64,000 nucleotides of DNA from Roseomonas sp. (GTDB lineage: Bacteria > Pseudomonadota > Alphaproteobacteria > Acetobacterales > Acetobacteraceae): contig JADCFX010000008.1 of assembly GCA_020249285.1 (NCBI GenBank), positions 124,001 through 188,000 on the forward strand, read 5' to 3'. Positions 1-9,012 of this stretch are shown here, piece after piece. The notes beneath the pieces are model-generated. The model worked only from the letters and a program-made list of their open reading frames with translations, searched no databases and had not been told where the DNA came from. Made by a program: the position numbers and the translations under genes. Every line of letters begins with the position of its first letter. Position 1 is the first letter of the stretch.

Positions 1-357
1 GGTGACATTCGGCCAAATGCGGGCCGGGTGATCCGGCAGTCCAGAGACATGCATCACGGCTGGTCCGGGAAAGGCAGCGCGCAGCGTGAGCCAGAAGCCG
101 GCCTCTCGCGCCGGGTAGAATTCCGCGTCTCCCCAGCCGAATTCGAAAAACCGCGCATGCGGAAAATCCGCGATTTCCGGGATGATGGCTTCCGGCACAT
201 CGGCGCGTGAAAGTGCAAGGCCGCTATGCCAGCCATTGCTCAGGACAAGAACGCGAAACGAAGCCGCGCCAGCAAAAACCGTTGCCGGCGCTGAGAGCAA
301 GGCGCCAAGGATGGCGCGGCGGGAAAAACGATGAGGGCTTCCTGCCGCGCTTGGCAT
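1..357 (-). CDS. DUF2459 family protein, N-terminal part (runs off the window)
   Basis: This is the first 119 codons of a gene cut by the window edge. The start ATG shares one base with the stop codon of the upstream fasciclin gene (TGATG), so translation is probably coupled. The N-terminus carries a twin-arginine-like export signal (FSRRAILGALLSAPATVFA). It is followed by NGWHSGLAL and the FGWGDAEFY segment that I recognise from DUF2459 (TIGR02117), a family of about 200 residues first noted near urease genes. Its biochemical function is unknown. I infer an exported protein. The family call is fairly sure but the role is not. Confidence 0.7.
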   Translation of the reverse strand, partial: MPSAAGSPHRFSRRAILGALLSAPATVFAGAASFRVLVLSNGWHSGLALSRADVPEAIIPEIADFPHARFFEFGWGDAEFYPAREAGFWLTLRAAFPGPAVMHVSGLPDHPARIWPNVT

Positions 358-863
358 CAGCTTGGCAGCAGCACGCCTTGCACAACATGCACCACGCCAT
401 TGCTCGCCATCACATTGGGGCGAATGATGCTGGCCGAAGTTCCGGAAGGCGCCTGGCCTGGGCGTGCCGCCTGAATACGCGGGCTTTCCGCGGTTCCGCC
501 CACGACGCGCACGTCAATGCCGCTCAACATCCGGATGCGTCCGCCGCGCGCCTGGATATCCGCCAGGCTCAGCCGCCCGCCCGCAATCAGACTAAGCAGC
601 GCATCGTGTTCACCCGCACGAATACGTTCCGGCGCGCCAGTCCAGGCAAGGTTGGTTGGGGCGAGCACGGTGTAGATGCCTGGGCGGTCAAACAATTCCG
701 AAGCAAGGCCGGAACTGCGCAGCGCGGCGCGGAAACTGGAGAGATTTGGATCAGCGCCGAGAACGTCCATCAGCGGAGGGGCGCCATCCCGCGCAACCTG
801 CGCACAGCCATTGAGCAATAGGGCAGCACCACCGACGGCGAATAGGGAACGACGCGATAGCAT
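357..863 (-). CDS. Fasciclin (FAS1) domain lipoprotein
   Basis: The 168-residue protein begins with a double-arginine export signal ending in a lipobox-like LLLNGC, so it is probably an envelope lipoprotein. The mature part reads as one FAS1 domain. Visible elements are the opening helix with a 'FRAALRSSGL' segment, the GIYTVLAPTNLAW core, and the closing VMASNGVVHVVQGVLLP strand. FAS1 domains mediate adhesion or protein binding. I chose the ATG at 863 because AGGAG lies eight bases upstream; the frame stays open further upstream but without a ribosome site. The gene sits 94 bases after the OmpA-like gene and is coupled to the DUF2459 gene behind it. Confidence 0.85.
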   Translation of the reverse strand: MLSRRSLFAVGGAALLLNGCAQVARDGAPPLMDVLGADPNLSSFRAALRSSGLASELFDRPGIYTVLAPTNLAWTGAPERIRAGEHDALLSLIAGGRLSLADIQARGGRIRMLSGIDVRVVGGTAESPRIQAARPGQAPSGTSASIIRPNVMASNGVVHVVQGVLLPS

Positions 864-957
864 CGGCGTTTCTCCTTGGCTTGGGGCGCGAATCGGCCCT
901 GTTTTTCCTGACCCCCTTCTGGCGCCGCGCGGGTGAAGGGGCAAGCCCCCTACTGCC

Positions 958-1386
958 TTATGGCGCTGGCATCAGCACGATGGTAACGGTGCGCGATGGG
1001 GGTTCGGCTGCCCGGACGGTTGGGCTGTATTGGGCGCTGCGTGCCTCGGCCCGCAGCCGTTCCGCGCCAATGCCGTGCTCAGCCAGGGCGTTACTGACCG
1101 TGCGCGCCCGCTGCGCCGCCAATTGGATAGAGGTTGTGGCGCCGCCTTCCTGCCCCGCATGACCCAGAATGCAGATATTGCGCTCCGGCGCTGCCAAGGC
1201 GGCCTCAATGGCAGCCGCAAGCGGGGAACGCGCGGCTTCGGTGATGGTGGCGCTGCCGCGCGGGAAGGCGATGGAAAACACATCATCTTCCAGCTTTTCG
1301 GCGCCGACGCAGGAAAAGCGCGGCTGGGCTAAAGCGGGCAGCGCGACCAGCGTGATGCTCAGCGCAAGCAATAAGGCGTGCTTCAT
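958..1386 (-). CDS. OmpA-like C-terminal domain protein
   Basis: The 142-residue protein has a Sec signal peptide (KHALLLALSITLVALPALA). It then has a single OmpA-like peptidoglycan-binding fold: the FPRGSATIT strand, the ICILGHAGQEGG strand (family: 'GHTD'), the LAAQRARTVSNAL helix, and the GAERLRAEARS region. The usual Asp of the diaminopimelate site (GHTD) is replaced by Ala (GHAG), so peptidoglycan binding is not certain. The start is the ATG that overlaps the stop of the JmjC gene by four bases (ATGA), so the two are co-translated. It is probably periplasmic. Confidence 0.75.
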   Translation of the reverse strand: MKHALLLALSITLVALPALAQPRFSCVGAEKLEDDVFSIAFPRGSATITEAARSPLAAAIEAALAAPERNICILGHAGQEGGATTSIQLAAQRARTVSNALAEHGIGAERLRAEARSAQYSPTVRAAEPPSRTVTIVLMPAP

Positions 1387-2591
1387 GCCGGCAGCAGTAT
1401 CTCCGCCGCGCGCAGCTTTTCGATCAGCGCCGCCGCATTGGCCCCCGGGCAAGCGAGTGCCAGAGAGGTTTCGGTGATGCTCGGCTGGGTGATGATCCAG
1501 GCGGCGGGCTCAACCTCCTGCGCGTCAATAGCCCAAACGCCCATGTCGGTGCGTAGCCCGTAATCCGCGCCGCGGCGGACGGTTTTCACATTGGGCCGCA
1601 CGCGGAAAACCTGGGCGCCGCCGGCTTCCGCCGCGGGCGCCGCACCGCGCGCCGCCAGCAAATCATAGCCGCCACGTTCGTAGCGATACTGCGCCAGAAA
1701 ATTTTCCACCGCTTGCAGGAATTTTGGATCGCGCGACCATTCGCCGATGCGTTGGCCAAGCAAAGCGGCGCGTTGCGTCAGCGCGTATTTCGCCGCCGCC
1801 GAGCCATCCTGCCGCGGCAAGGGCTTGCGAAATTCCGCATCATGGAAGGCGCGTTCGGTCAGCAGGCCCATGAAATCCACGCCCATGGCGGCATGCACGC
1901 CGTAGGCGATATGAACTGAATTAGGCGCCTCAGCCAAAGCATCATGATACCAACCACGCGGCAGATAAAGCAGATCGCCCTTTTCCAGATGCGCCTTGAA
2001 GCGCAAACCGCCCTTGGCCTTTTCATGGAACTCCTGCGGCTGGCCACGAAAGATCGCATGCGGCACCGGCCATTCCGCGCGGCCTTCCCAGATGTTCCAG
2101 ATCTTCTCCCCCTCCACCTGCACGGCCCAGACATCATGCGTGTCGTAATGCGCGTGGAAGGCCTTGTGGCTCTGCCAGGAAATATAGACATTCGCCTGCG
2201 CCTTGCCGAGGCCAGCACCTTCCAGGGCATTCGAAACGCCAGCGAGGCCAGGTGTCAGGCTATCCACATCATTCATGACCACGGAAGCACCGCGCGCCAC
2301 CCATTCCTGCACCTTGGCGGCAATGGGTTGCAGTGACGTCGCGCCATCACGCGACATGGCGCTTTGGCTATATCGCGCGGGCGGGATCGTGGTGCTGTCC
2401 AGCACCACATTCAGGCTACGTTCGGACCAGATATGGGTCATGCCAAGCAGGCGATTGATGCCGGCCCAGTCCAGCACAGCCGCGAATTTCTCCGCCGCCC
2501 CCGGCAGATGCAGCGGCTGCTGGTCATAATATTCAGCGAAGAAGCGTTCCGGCGGCATTGGCGCCAGGATATCGGCCAGGGTCATGCTCAT
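1383..2591 (-). CDS. Cupin / JmjC-type 2-oxoglutarate oxygenase (ribosomal-oxygenase-like)
   Basis: The 402-residue protein is a Fe(II)/2-oxoglutarate dioxygenase of the JmjC cupin class, which includes ribosomal protein hydroxylases such as YcfD/RoxA. The metal triad is visible: His148 and Asp150 in AFHAHYDTHD and His216 in LPRGWYHDA. The opening segment ILAPMPPERFFAEYYDQQPLHLPG is typical of this class. The C-terminus is a winged-helix-like tail. Its substrate cannot be told from sequence. The first of two nearby ATGs (2591, 2585) is used. It is the first gene of a leftward run with the OmpA-like gene (4-base overlap). The operon partners are exported while this protein is cytoplasmic. Confidence 0.8.
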   Translation of the reverse strand: MSMTLADILAPMPPERFFAEYYDQQPLHLPGAAEKFAAVLDWAGINRLLGMTHIWSERSLNVVLDSTTIPPARYSQSAMSRDGATSLQPIAAKVQEWVARGASVVMNDVDSLTPGLAGVSNALEGAGLGKAQANVYISWQSHKAFHAHYDTHDVWAVQVEGEKIWNIWEGRAEWPVPHAIFRGQPQEFHEKAKGGLRFKAHLEKGDLLYLPRGWYHDALAEAPNSVHIAYGVHAAMGVDFMGLLTERAFHDAEFRKPLPRQDGSAAAKYALTQRAALLGQRIGEWSRDPKFLQAVENFLAQYRYERGGYDLLAARGAAPAAEAGGAQVFRVRPNVKTVRRGADYGLRTDMGVWAIDAQEVEPAAWIITQPSITETSLALACPGANAAALIEKLRAAEILLPA

Positions 2592-2693
2592 GGCGCCTTA
2601 TACCAGAGGAAGGCCGGCGCGCGAGAGAGGCCCAGCCCTGGACGCGGCGCGGGGAATCAGGCGCTATTGGTCTGGAAATCACGGGGCGACGCA

Positions 2694-3500
2694 ATGAAGC
2701 TTTGGTACCAATCCCTGACCCGGCCCGATGCCTGGCCGACCTATGCCAAGGCGCTGCGGCGCGTGCTTGATGCTGGCGCGGATCCGGGCACGGAAATCGC
2801 AATTCATGGCATCGAAAAGCGCGGCGGCATTGGCGACCAATATCGCTATCTGGAGTTCATCGAGACCGCTGAGGTGCTGGAAAACGTGGCGCGGGCCGAG
2901 GCCGAGGGTTTCGATGGCGTCTTACTCGGCAATATCGTGGACCCGGGGCTTCGGATTGCGCGTGAAATCGCCGGCATCCCGGTTCTTGGGCTATGCGAAA
3001 CCGCCCTGCTGACCGCCTGCCAGATGGGCGCTTCCATTGGTATTGTATTCTCCAACGACAAGCATGAAGCGCGCGTGGCGGAGAATATCATTGGCTATGG
3101 CCTGGCCGGGCGGGTGGCCGCGACGGCGCGGATGGATGTCGCGAAGCTGACGGATCTGGAAGCCGCTTTTTCGCCAGGCCCCGTGCGCGATTCCGTGCTG
3201 GCGCAATTCCACAAGGCTGCCGAGGATTGCGTGGCACGCGGGGCAGAGGTGGTGATCCCCGCCGTTGGTGTGGCGATGGTGCTGCTGTTTGAAGCGGGCG
3301 TGCATGAAACCGCGCGCGGTGCGCCAGTGCTATGCGGGCCGCTGGCACTGGTGCAGCAGGGCCAGGCGGCAGTGAAGCTCCGGCACGCCATGGGCGGGCG
3401 CTTTACCAGCCGGCGCGGGGCTTATGGCCAACCGCCGAAAGCGCAGGTTGCGGAGTTGCGGCGGTTTTATGGGGGGGTTTATCCGGATGTTATACCTTAG
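2694..3500 (+). CDS. Aspartate/glutamate (hydantoin) racemase family protein
   Basis: The 268-residue protein has the two-domain Asp/Glu/hydantoin racemase layout. The N-terminal motif is MKLWYQSLT. The first catalytic-loop Cys region is at GLCETALLTACQMG and the second is at GAEVVIPAVGV. In most members the second region carries Cys; here it reads IPAVG, so one of the two expected catalytic cysteines seems absent. VLCG near the C-terminus might substitute. This makes enzymatic racemisation uncertain; the fold assignment is firmer. The ATG at 2694 starts the conserved domain. The gene is transcribed divergently from the JmjC gene and stands alone. Confidence 0.75.
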   Translation: MKLWYQSLTRPDAWPTYAKALRRVLDAGADPGTEIAIHGIEKRGGIGDQYRYLEFIETAEVLENVARAEAEGFDGVLLGNIVDPGLRIAREIAGIPVLGLCETALLTACQMGASIGIVFSNDKHEARVAENIIGYGLAGRVAATARMDVAKLTDLEAAFSPGPVRDSVLAQFHKAAEDCVARGAEVVIPAVGVAMVLLFEAGVHETARGAPVLCGPLALVQQGQAAVKLRHAMGGRFTSRRGAYGQPPKAQVAELRRFYGGVYPDVIP

Positions 3501-3584
3501 GCGCCACGCGGTCTTGCAATGTAAAGCTTTATTTTCCTAGGTTGTGACGATAATGTCGGCTTTTTGAGAGGGTTAAATCGCAAT

Positions 3585-4790
3585 ATGACGAATCTTTCCG
3601 CGATTGCGTTTGTTGGCCAGAACGCCAATGGCATACTCGCCTGGTGGACCCAATGCATTGCGGACCGCATGGCGGTGCATGGTATTTCGGTTGAAACGAT
3701 TGATTTATTGCAGGAAGGCTGGCTAGCGAAGCTGGATGCGTTGCTCAAAAAGAAAAGGCCGGATTTTTGTTTCAGTTTTCAGGGTATTGGCATGGGTTTT
3801 TCGATAGAATCGGGAAATCTTTGGAGTAGCCTCAAAGTTCCCTTTATCAGTTCCATGGGCGATGCACCGTATTATTCGCCTAGCTTGCATCGGGTTTCGG
3901 GTGCTGGGCTTTTTCATCTTTATACGTCTCATGATTTTTATAGTTTTTATCGTGATTTCTTGAATGGAAAGAATCTCGCTGCGGTGCTTCACTTTGGTTA
4001 TCCGTCCAACCTCCATGCCGATGATATCGCATGGCAAAAACGCGATTTGGAGTTGGTTTTTGTCAAGAGCGGCGTTAACCCGGAGGCGATCCGCGCACCT
4101 TGGGCTGAATTACCGAAATTGATGCGCGAAGTTCTTGAGGAGGCCTCTGCTTCGGCATTGGCAGGCCAGACTGCAACGATTGGACAGATAGTTGCCAATG
4201 CCTATACCGCACGCCAGATCCATTTTGGTGATCGCCTAGCGTTGTTTTTGCGCAGTTGTCAACAAGTTGACTCTTACGTGCGCGCAGTACGAGCGGATCG
4301 TATGGCACGTCAAGTCATGCGCCATGGCGGGCATATTTTTGGTGATTGGCCGCATCTTGACAAGGCAAATACGAAAGCTGTGTTTCACGGTACGTTGCCG
4401 GCCCGTGATTTGAACAAGCTCTATGCAAGAAGTCGTATCCTGGTCAATACAGCACCCTGCACTCAGACGGGCGTTCATGAACGCATTCTTGCTGCCTTTC
4501 AAGCCAAGGCCTTTATCCTCGCCGATGGCTCGCCTTTTCTGGATGAAAAGCTCGCTGATTATGCAAGTTTCAAGTCTGTACCCATCGAAAGCGCAGAATT
4601 TGCCGATGCCGTTGACTCAAGACTTGTGGAAGTACGTCAAACAAGTTCGGATCCTGCCGCTACTCAAGCAATGCTTGACAGCGTTCAAATAAAAGCTGAG
4701 GCATCCTTTGGTCTGCACCAATTCATCACTGCGATGCTTGAATTCCTACTGCTGCACAGGACAGAAAGCGCCAGTGCTTTCTACGCGTGA
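3585..4790 (+). CDS. CgeB-like glycosyltransferase (glycosyltransferase 1 family)
   Basis: The 401-residue protein resembles CgeB / Glyco_trans_1_2 glycosyltransferases. The N-terminal half has a nucleotide-fold opening (IAFVGQNANGI) and a PDFCFSFQGIGMG segment. The C-terminal half has the family hallmark: a HGTLPARDLNKLYARSRI stretch, then NTAPCTQTGVHERI and an AKAFILADG strand. It probably adds a sugar to a surface glycan; donor and acceptor are unknown. The ATG at 3585 follows a GAGAGGG stretch; a TTG lies 21 bases upstream. The base composition is clearly more AT-rich than in flanking genes, which suggests acquisition together with the next three genes. Confidence 0.7.
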   Translation: MTNLSAIAFVGQNANGILAWWTQCIADRMAVHGISVETIDLLQEGWLAKLDALLKKKRPDFCFSFQGIGMGFSIESGNLWSSLKVPFISSMGDAPYYSPSLHRVSGAGLFHLYTSHDFYSFYRDFLNGKNLAAVLHFGYPSNLHADDIAWQKRDLELVFVKSGVNPEAIRAPWAELPKLMREVLEEASASALAGQTATIGQIVANAYTARQIHFGDRLALFLRSCQQVDSYVRAVRADRMARQVMRHGGHIFGDWPHLDKANTKAVFHGTLPARDLNKLYARSRILVNTAPCTQTGVHERILAAFQAKAFILADGSPFLDEKLADYASFKSVPIESAEFADAVDSRLVEVRQTSSDPAATQAMLDSVQIKAEASFGLHQFITAMLEFLLLHRTESASAFYA

Positions 4791-4838
4791 CGCTCATGCC
4801 AAAGGGTCGGAATTACAGTACAAGAACGCGAGGGGATC

Positions 4839-5339
4839 ATGAATCCAAATAGCGAAAATGCCAACGCCCTGAGGGCGGGCCAGGCACCCACGGTCGTAAG
4901 CCCTCTCAATCGCTGTCATTGGATTGATATGCCATCGGTGAATGACTATCGGGGAAATCTAAGCTTCGCGGAGGGGGGGCGCCACGTTCCCTTCGACATA
5001 AAAAGGGTTTATTACCTTTACGATATCCCGAGCGGGGCTGAACGCGCCGGGCACGCGCACCGACAATTGTCGCAGGTTTTCATCGCCCTGTCAGGCAGCT
5101 TCGATTTGGTGCTGGATGACGGGCTGCGTAAGGAGACGGTTCACCTCAGCCGCGCCCATATGGGGTTTGTCGTTGTGCCCTTCGTATGGCGGGTATTGAA
5201 TAATTTCAGCGGGAATTCTGTGTGCCTTGTTCTCGCAAGCACCGAGTATGACGCCACCGACTATATTAGGGATTATGGCGAGTTCATTCGCGAAACGGCC
5301 ACTCGGCATGGCTTCACTCATAATCTTCCGCAGAGTTGA
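4839..5339 (+). CDS. FdtA/QdtA-type dTDP-4-oxo-6-deoxyhexose 3,4-ketoisomerase (WxcM-like cupin)
   Basis: The 166-residue single-domain cupin belongs to the sugar 3,4-ketoisomerases. These convert dTDP-4-keto-6-deoxyglucose into the 3-keto sugar, the substrate for 3-aminotransferases. The family path is easy to follow: [26 protein letters not shown], the catalytic-site AGHAHRQ (His72, His74), [21 protein letters not shown] and the closing [17 protein letters not shown]. It is followed after eight bases by the aminotransferase gene. This matches the FdtA–FdtB and QdtA–QdtB order, so the pair should make a 3-amino-3,6-dideoxyhexose. The choice between FdtA and QdtA stereochemistry cannot be made by eye. 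Confidence 0.85.
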   Translation: MNPNSENANALRAGQAPTVVSPLNRCHWIDMPSVNDYRGNLSFAEGGRHVPFDIKRVYYLYDIPSGAERAGHAHRQLSQVFIALSGSFDLVLDDGLRKETVHLSRAHMGFVVVPFVWRVLNNFSGNSVCLVLASTEYDATDYIRDYGEFIRETATRHGFTHNLPQS

Positions 5340-5347
5340 GGCAGAAG

Positions 5348-6490
5348 ATGAAAAGCATCGCTTTTTTTGATATCACCCGGGCGCATAGTGAAATCCGTGA
5401 CGGGCTTGATGCGGCTTTTGCCTCGGTAGTTGGGAGTGGATATTTCATTCAAGGGGCCGCGCTGGCCCGTTTTGAGGAAGAATTCGCGAAGTATTGCGGC
5501 ACTCAACACGCTATAGGCGTTGGTAATGGGCTTGATGCCCTTACTCTTATCCTGCGTGGCTATGGTATTGGCCCTGGTGATGAGGTTATCGTTCCAAGCC
5601 AAACCTTTATAGCCACCTGGCTGGCCGTTTCGGCCTGTGGCGCGACGCCTGTGTCGGCCGATATAGAATTGAACAGCTTCAACCTTGATCCGCGTGCCGT
5701 GGCCAGCAGGATTACAACACGCTCACGCGCGATCATGGCTGTTCACCTGTTCGGCCAGCCGGCGGATATGGGGGCGTTGGGTATCCTGGCCCGAAGACAT
5801 GGTTTGTACTTGATCGAAGACGCAGCCCAGGCGCATGGCGCCGAAGAAGCCGGCATTCGTGCCGGCGCTTTGGGTGATGCGGCGGGCTTTTCATTCTATC
5901 CCACAAAGAACCTGGGGGCGCTTGGCGATGGTGGCGCAATTACAACAAATGATTATGATTTGGCCCAACGAATCAGGCGTCTGCGCAATTATGGATCGGA
6001 TGTAAAATACATCCATGAAGAAGCCGGGACGAATTCAAGGCTCGATGAACTCCAGGCAGCGCTGCTTTCGGTCAAGCTTGCGCGACTTGAAGAGAAAGTG
6101 GTTCGACGCAACGAAATTGCCGCGCGCTTTCAGCACAGCATGCAAGGTCTGCCTGGTATTCACCCCCCAACCATTGGGGAGAACAAGCGTTCAGCTTGGC
6201 ATCTCTACGTCATACGTTGTGAAAAACGTGACGATTTTCAGCGGGAACTTACCGCGATGGGTGTGCAGACCTTGATCCATTACCCGATACCACCCGGCCG
6301 CCAAGCACCCTATCGGGATGGTTTTGATAGCAAAAATTCAACGAATGGAGATGTGGCGGCTGCGGAATGCCTCAGCCTTCCGCTATGGCCTGAAATGACA
6401 GATGACGAAGTCGCCTTCGTCATCAACGCTGTTCAAGAAGTTGCTATAAAACTATCGACGCCACAAGCACAGCTAAAGGCTATGCCATGA
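5348..6490 (+). CDS. DegT/DnrJ/EryC1/StrS sugar aminotransferase (FdtB/QdtB-like)
   Basis: The 380-residue PLP enzyme of the sugar aminotransferase family has [13 protein letters not shown] for cofactor phosphate binding, [14 protein letters not shown], the aspartate motif [11 protein letters not shown], and the Schiff-base lysine (about residue 187) in [16 protein letters not shown]. It should transaminate the 3-keto sugar made by the preceding ketoisomerase. The ATG at 5348 is preceded by GAGGCAG; an in-frame TTG at 5336 is less likely. The end overlaps the next start by four bases (ATGA), so aminotransferase and acyltransferase are probably coupled. Composition is AT-rich as in the rest of the cassette. 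Confidence 0.88.
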   Translation: MKSIAFFDITRAHSEIRDGLDAAFASVVGSGYFIQGAALARFEEEFAKYCGTQHAIGVGNGLDALTLILRGYGIGPGDEVIVPSQTFIATWLAVSACGATPVSADIELNSFNLDPRAVASRITTRSRAIMAVHLFGQPADMGALGILARRHGLYLIEDAAQAHGAEEAGIRAGALGDAAGFSFYPTKNLGALGDGGAITTNDYDLAQRIRRLRNYGSDVKYIHEEAGTNSRLDELQAALLSVKLARLEEKVVRRNEIAARFQHSMQGLPGIHPPTIGENKRSAWHLYVIRCEKRDDFQRELTAMGVQTLIHYPIPPGRQAPYRDGFDSKNSTNGDVAAAECLSLPLWPEMTDDEVAFVINAVQEVAIKLSTPQAQLKAMP

Positions 6491-7308
6491 CACAAGCTTT
6501 GGTTGATCCGGATTTCACACTTGGGGAAAACATTGTCATCGGGCACGGAAGCGTTCTATCCGGGCGCGGGAAAATTGCGGCCAATGTCGTGATCGGTCAC
6601 CATGTCATCATCGAAGGAGATGTCGAAATCGGTGAGGCGACAAGGATCGGTCATCATTCAGTACTGAAGGGTCCGCTTCGTATTGGCTCGCGAAACGAGA
6701 TATATCCTTTCGTTAGCCTTGGTCTCAGGGCGCAACATCCAGACTATCATGGCGAAGGTGGACCGGTGATTATCGGTCAGGAAAATGTCCTGCGCGAATT
6801 CGTGACCGTCCACGCTGCGACCCATGATGAATTCACCATTTTGGGTAATGGGAATTACATCATGGCCTATTCGCATATCGCCCATGATTGCCGAGTTGGG
6901 AGTTATAACAAATTTGCCAATAACGCGACCCTGGCTGGACATGTTTGCATCGGGGATCATTGCTATCTCGGCCTCCACTCGATTTTTCATCAGCGTATCT
7001 CTGTCGGCGATCTCTGCATGATTGGCATGAACGAGACGGTTACGCGGCATGTGCCGCCCTTCGCCGTACTTGCGGACGGACGTTTCCTCAAGATCAATAC
7101 GCGCGGCCTCTTGCTCAACGGCAGGACGCCGGCGGAAATCCGCGACATTGAAAACCGTTATAGACGAGGTACGAGTGATGATCCGGCAAGTGCAAGCCAG
7201 TTGATGATTGATGCATTTTTAGCAGTGCAAACCAAGGGCGGCGTTTACCGCTACGAGAAGGCGCAGCCAAGCCCATCACCCAACCACCCCCTCACTCCCC
7301 CGCAATAA
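6487..7308 (+). CDS. LpxA-like left-handed beta-helix acyltransferase
   Basis: The 273-residue hexapeptide-repeat protein follows LpxA (UDP-GlcNAc O-acyltransferase) closely. It has [21 protein letters not shown], the catalytic region [13 protein letters not shown] with the active-site His at about residue 133, [13 protein letters not shown], and [10 protein letters not shown] followed by a short helical tail. The usual lipid A neighbours lpxD, fabZ and lpxB are absent. Instead it is translationally coupled to a sugar 3-aminotransferase. I infer that it N-acylates an amino sugar, in place of the QdtC/FdtC acetyltransferases. Its 3' end overlaps the convergent GMC gene by 17 bases. Confidence 0.8.
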   Translation: MTQALVDPDFTLGENIVIGHGSVLSGRGKIAANVVIGHHVIIEGDVEIGEATRIGHHSVLKGPLRIGSRNEIYPFVSLGLRAQHPDYHGEGGPVIIGQENVLREFVTVHAATHDEFTILGNGNYIMAYSHIAHDCRVGSYNKFANNATLAGHVCIGDHCYLGLHSIFHQRISVGDLCMIGMNETVTRHVPPFAVLADGRFLKINTRGLLLNGRTPAEIRDIENRYRRGTSDDPASASQLMIDAFLAVQTKGGVYRYEKAQPSPSPNHPLTPPQ

Positions 7309-8992
7309 TCGCATCCGCGATTTTCTCCGCCACCATCAGCGTCGGGAAATTCGTATTCGCGCAGGGCACCACAGGGAAGATTGACGCATCCACCACCCGC
7401 AGCCCCTCAATCCCCTTCACCCGCCCATTGCTGTCCACCACCGACATCGGGTCTTCCGGCCTACCCATGCGGCAGGAACAGGAAGCGTGCCAAACGCCAA
7501 TCGTCGCCTTGCGGATGAAGGCTTCCAAGGCCGCATCATCCGTCAGCACTTGATCAAGGCGAAAACCCTCCACCACGAAGCGATCAATGAAATAGCTTCG
7601 CAGAAAGGCGGGCCCATCCAGCACCAGGCTGATCAACTTGGTCAGCATCCGGTTCTTGTCATTCACCACGCCAAGCTTCCGCACGCGGTCGCTATAGCTG
7701 GCGGGGAAATGATTATCCGTGACCTTGCCCAACTCATCACTCATCTGGATCGCGGCCATCATGCGAAAGCCACTCATCAGCCGGTCCAGATCGCGCTTGT
7801 CTGACAAAAGATTGAATTCAACAACCGGCTCATCACGCCAGTTGCTGGACGCAAGCTTCAACTGCCCGCTCTCAGAATAGGTCTTGTTCACCCAAAGCAG
7901 CATGGAAGCAATTTGCTCCCCCACCGCATGCCAGGCGGATTTGCTGACGACGGCCGCGAACATGTCACCCGCCGGCACGCCTTCCAGCTTGGAGGAGTAG
8001 CGCAGCCCAAGCAGGATATGCCGCCGCGTTTGATTATCTACCCGCGCGCCGCGCTTCAAAAAGGAAGACAGCGCAATGGAAGGATGGTCCATCAGGCCCT
8101 GGCCAACACCTGGCAAGGCCTTGCGGACCGGAATGCCGAGGTTCCGCAGATGCCCCACGGGTCCAATGCCCGATCTCAGCAGATGCGCGGGGGAATGGAT
8201 GGCGCCGCAGGATAGGATGATTTCGCGCCCCATGAAGCGCTGTTCCTGCCCGCGCACCACTGCCACCACGCCGATGCAGCGCTGATCTTCGAAGATCAAC
8301 TCCTTCACCTGGGTTTCGCAGGAAATCGTCAGATTTTCGCGCGCGCGGGTTTCCCGGTCCAGATAGCCCATGGCGGCGGAAACGCGCTGTTCTTCCGCAT
8401 TTGAAATGGTGATCGGAAAGAACCCGTCCTCAAAAAACCCGTTCTGGTCCTCCAAGGGCTTGAAGCCAGCAGCAGCGAAAGACTTAGCCGCCGCCTTGGC
8501 GTGGTTGTTCCACTGGTTGGGCATGATACGCCGGACTTTTATGCGCCCATCCTTGCCGTGGAAGGGTCCGTCGAAATCAAGGTCATGCTCGACCTTCTTG
8601 AAATACGGCAGCACCGCATCCCAATTCCAACCTGTCGCACCGCGTGCTTCCCATTCATTGTAATCCGTGGGCGCGCCGCGATTGGCCATTTGCCCATTGA
8701 TGGAAGAACCGCCGCCCAGCACCCGCGCCTGTTCATATTTGCGCAAGGGTGGGCGTTCCTGCGGATTATTGTGGGACACAACCTGCGTATGCACGCGCAA
8801 TTCGGTCCAATGAAAGCGCGGATCGAAATACGCCGTGCCGGGGTAACTGTCGCGGATTTCCTTCGCTTCCTCACCGGGCGGCGCATCAGGGCCAGCCTCA
8901 CACAGCAACACCTTATGGCCGCTACGCGCCGAAAGCCGATGCGCCAGCACGGAACCGGCGGAACCGCCGCCCACAATAATCGTATCGAACAT
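7292..8992 (-). CDS. GMC family FAD-dependent oxidoreductase (choline dehydrogenase-like)
   Basis: The 566-residue flavoenzyme belongs to the glucose-methanol-choline family. The N-terminal dinucleotide fold FDTIIVGGGSAGSVLA binds FAD. The first signature appears as YEQARVLGGGSSINGQM and the second as CGAIHSPAHLLRSGIG. Near the C-terminus WHASCSCRMG carries the active-site His, and VVDASIFPVVPCANTNFPTLMVAEK closes the FAD domain. It oxidises an alcohol, but the substrate is unclear; the family includes choline and alkyl alcohol dehydrogenases. The ATG at 8992 is preceded by GAGGAAG. The gene lies 20 bases downstream of the HIT gene on the same strand and may be co-transcribed. Confidence 0.88.
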   Translation of the reverse strand: MFDTIIVGGGSAGSVLAHRLSARSGHKVLLCEAGPDAPPGEEAKEIRDSYPGTAYFDPRFHWTELRVHTQVVSHNNPQERPPLRKYEQARVLGGGSSINGQMANRGAPTDYNEWEARGATGWNWDAVLPYFKKVEHDLDFDGPFHGKDGRIKVRRIMPNQWNNHAKAAAKSFAAAGFKPLEDQNGFFEDGFFPITISNAEEQRVSAAMGYLDRETRARENLTISCETQVKELIFEDQRCIGVVAVVRGQEQRFMGREIILSCGAIHSPAHLLRSGIGPVGHLRNLGIPVRKALPGVGQGLMDHPSIALSSFLKRGARVDNQTRRHILLGLRYSSKLEGVPAGDMFAAVVSKSAWHAVGEQIASMLLWVNKTYSESGQLKLASSNWRDEPVVEFNLLSDKRDLDRLMSGFRMMAAIQMSDELGKVTDNHFPASYSDRVRKLGVVNDKNRMLTKLISLVLDGPAFLRSYFIDRFVVEGFRLDQVLTDDAALEAFIRKATIGVWHASCSCRMGRPEDPMSVVDSNGRVKGIEGLRVVDASIFPVVPCANTNFPTLMVAEKIADAIIAGE

Positions 8993-9012
8993 CACGCTTC
9001 CTCTGCTTATTC

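Noticed and set aside
207..821. A 204-codon plus-strand frame opposite the DUF2459 and fasciclin genes
   Set aside because: Both minus-strand genes have export signals, coupling and family motifs. The plus-strand product has none.
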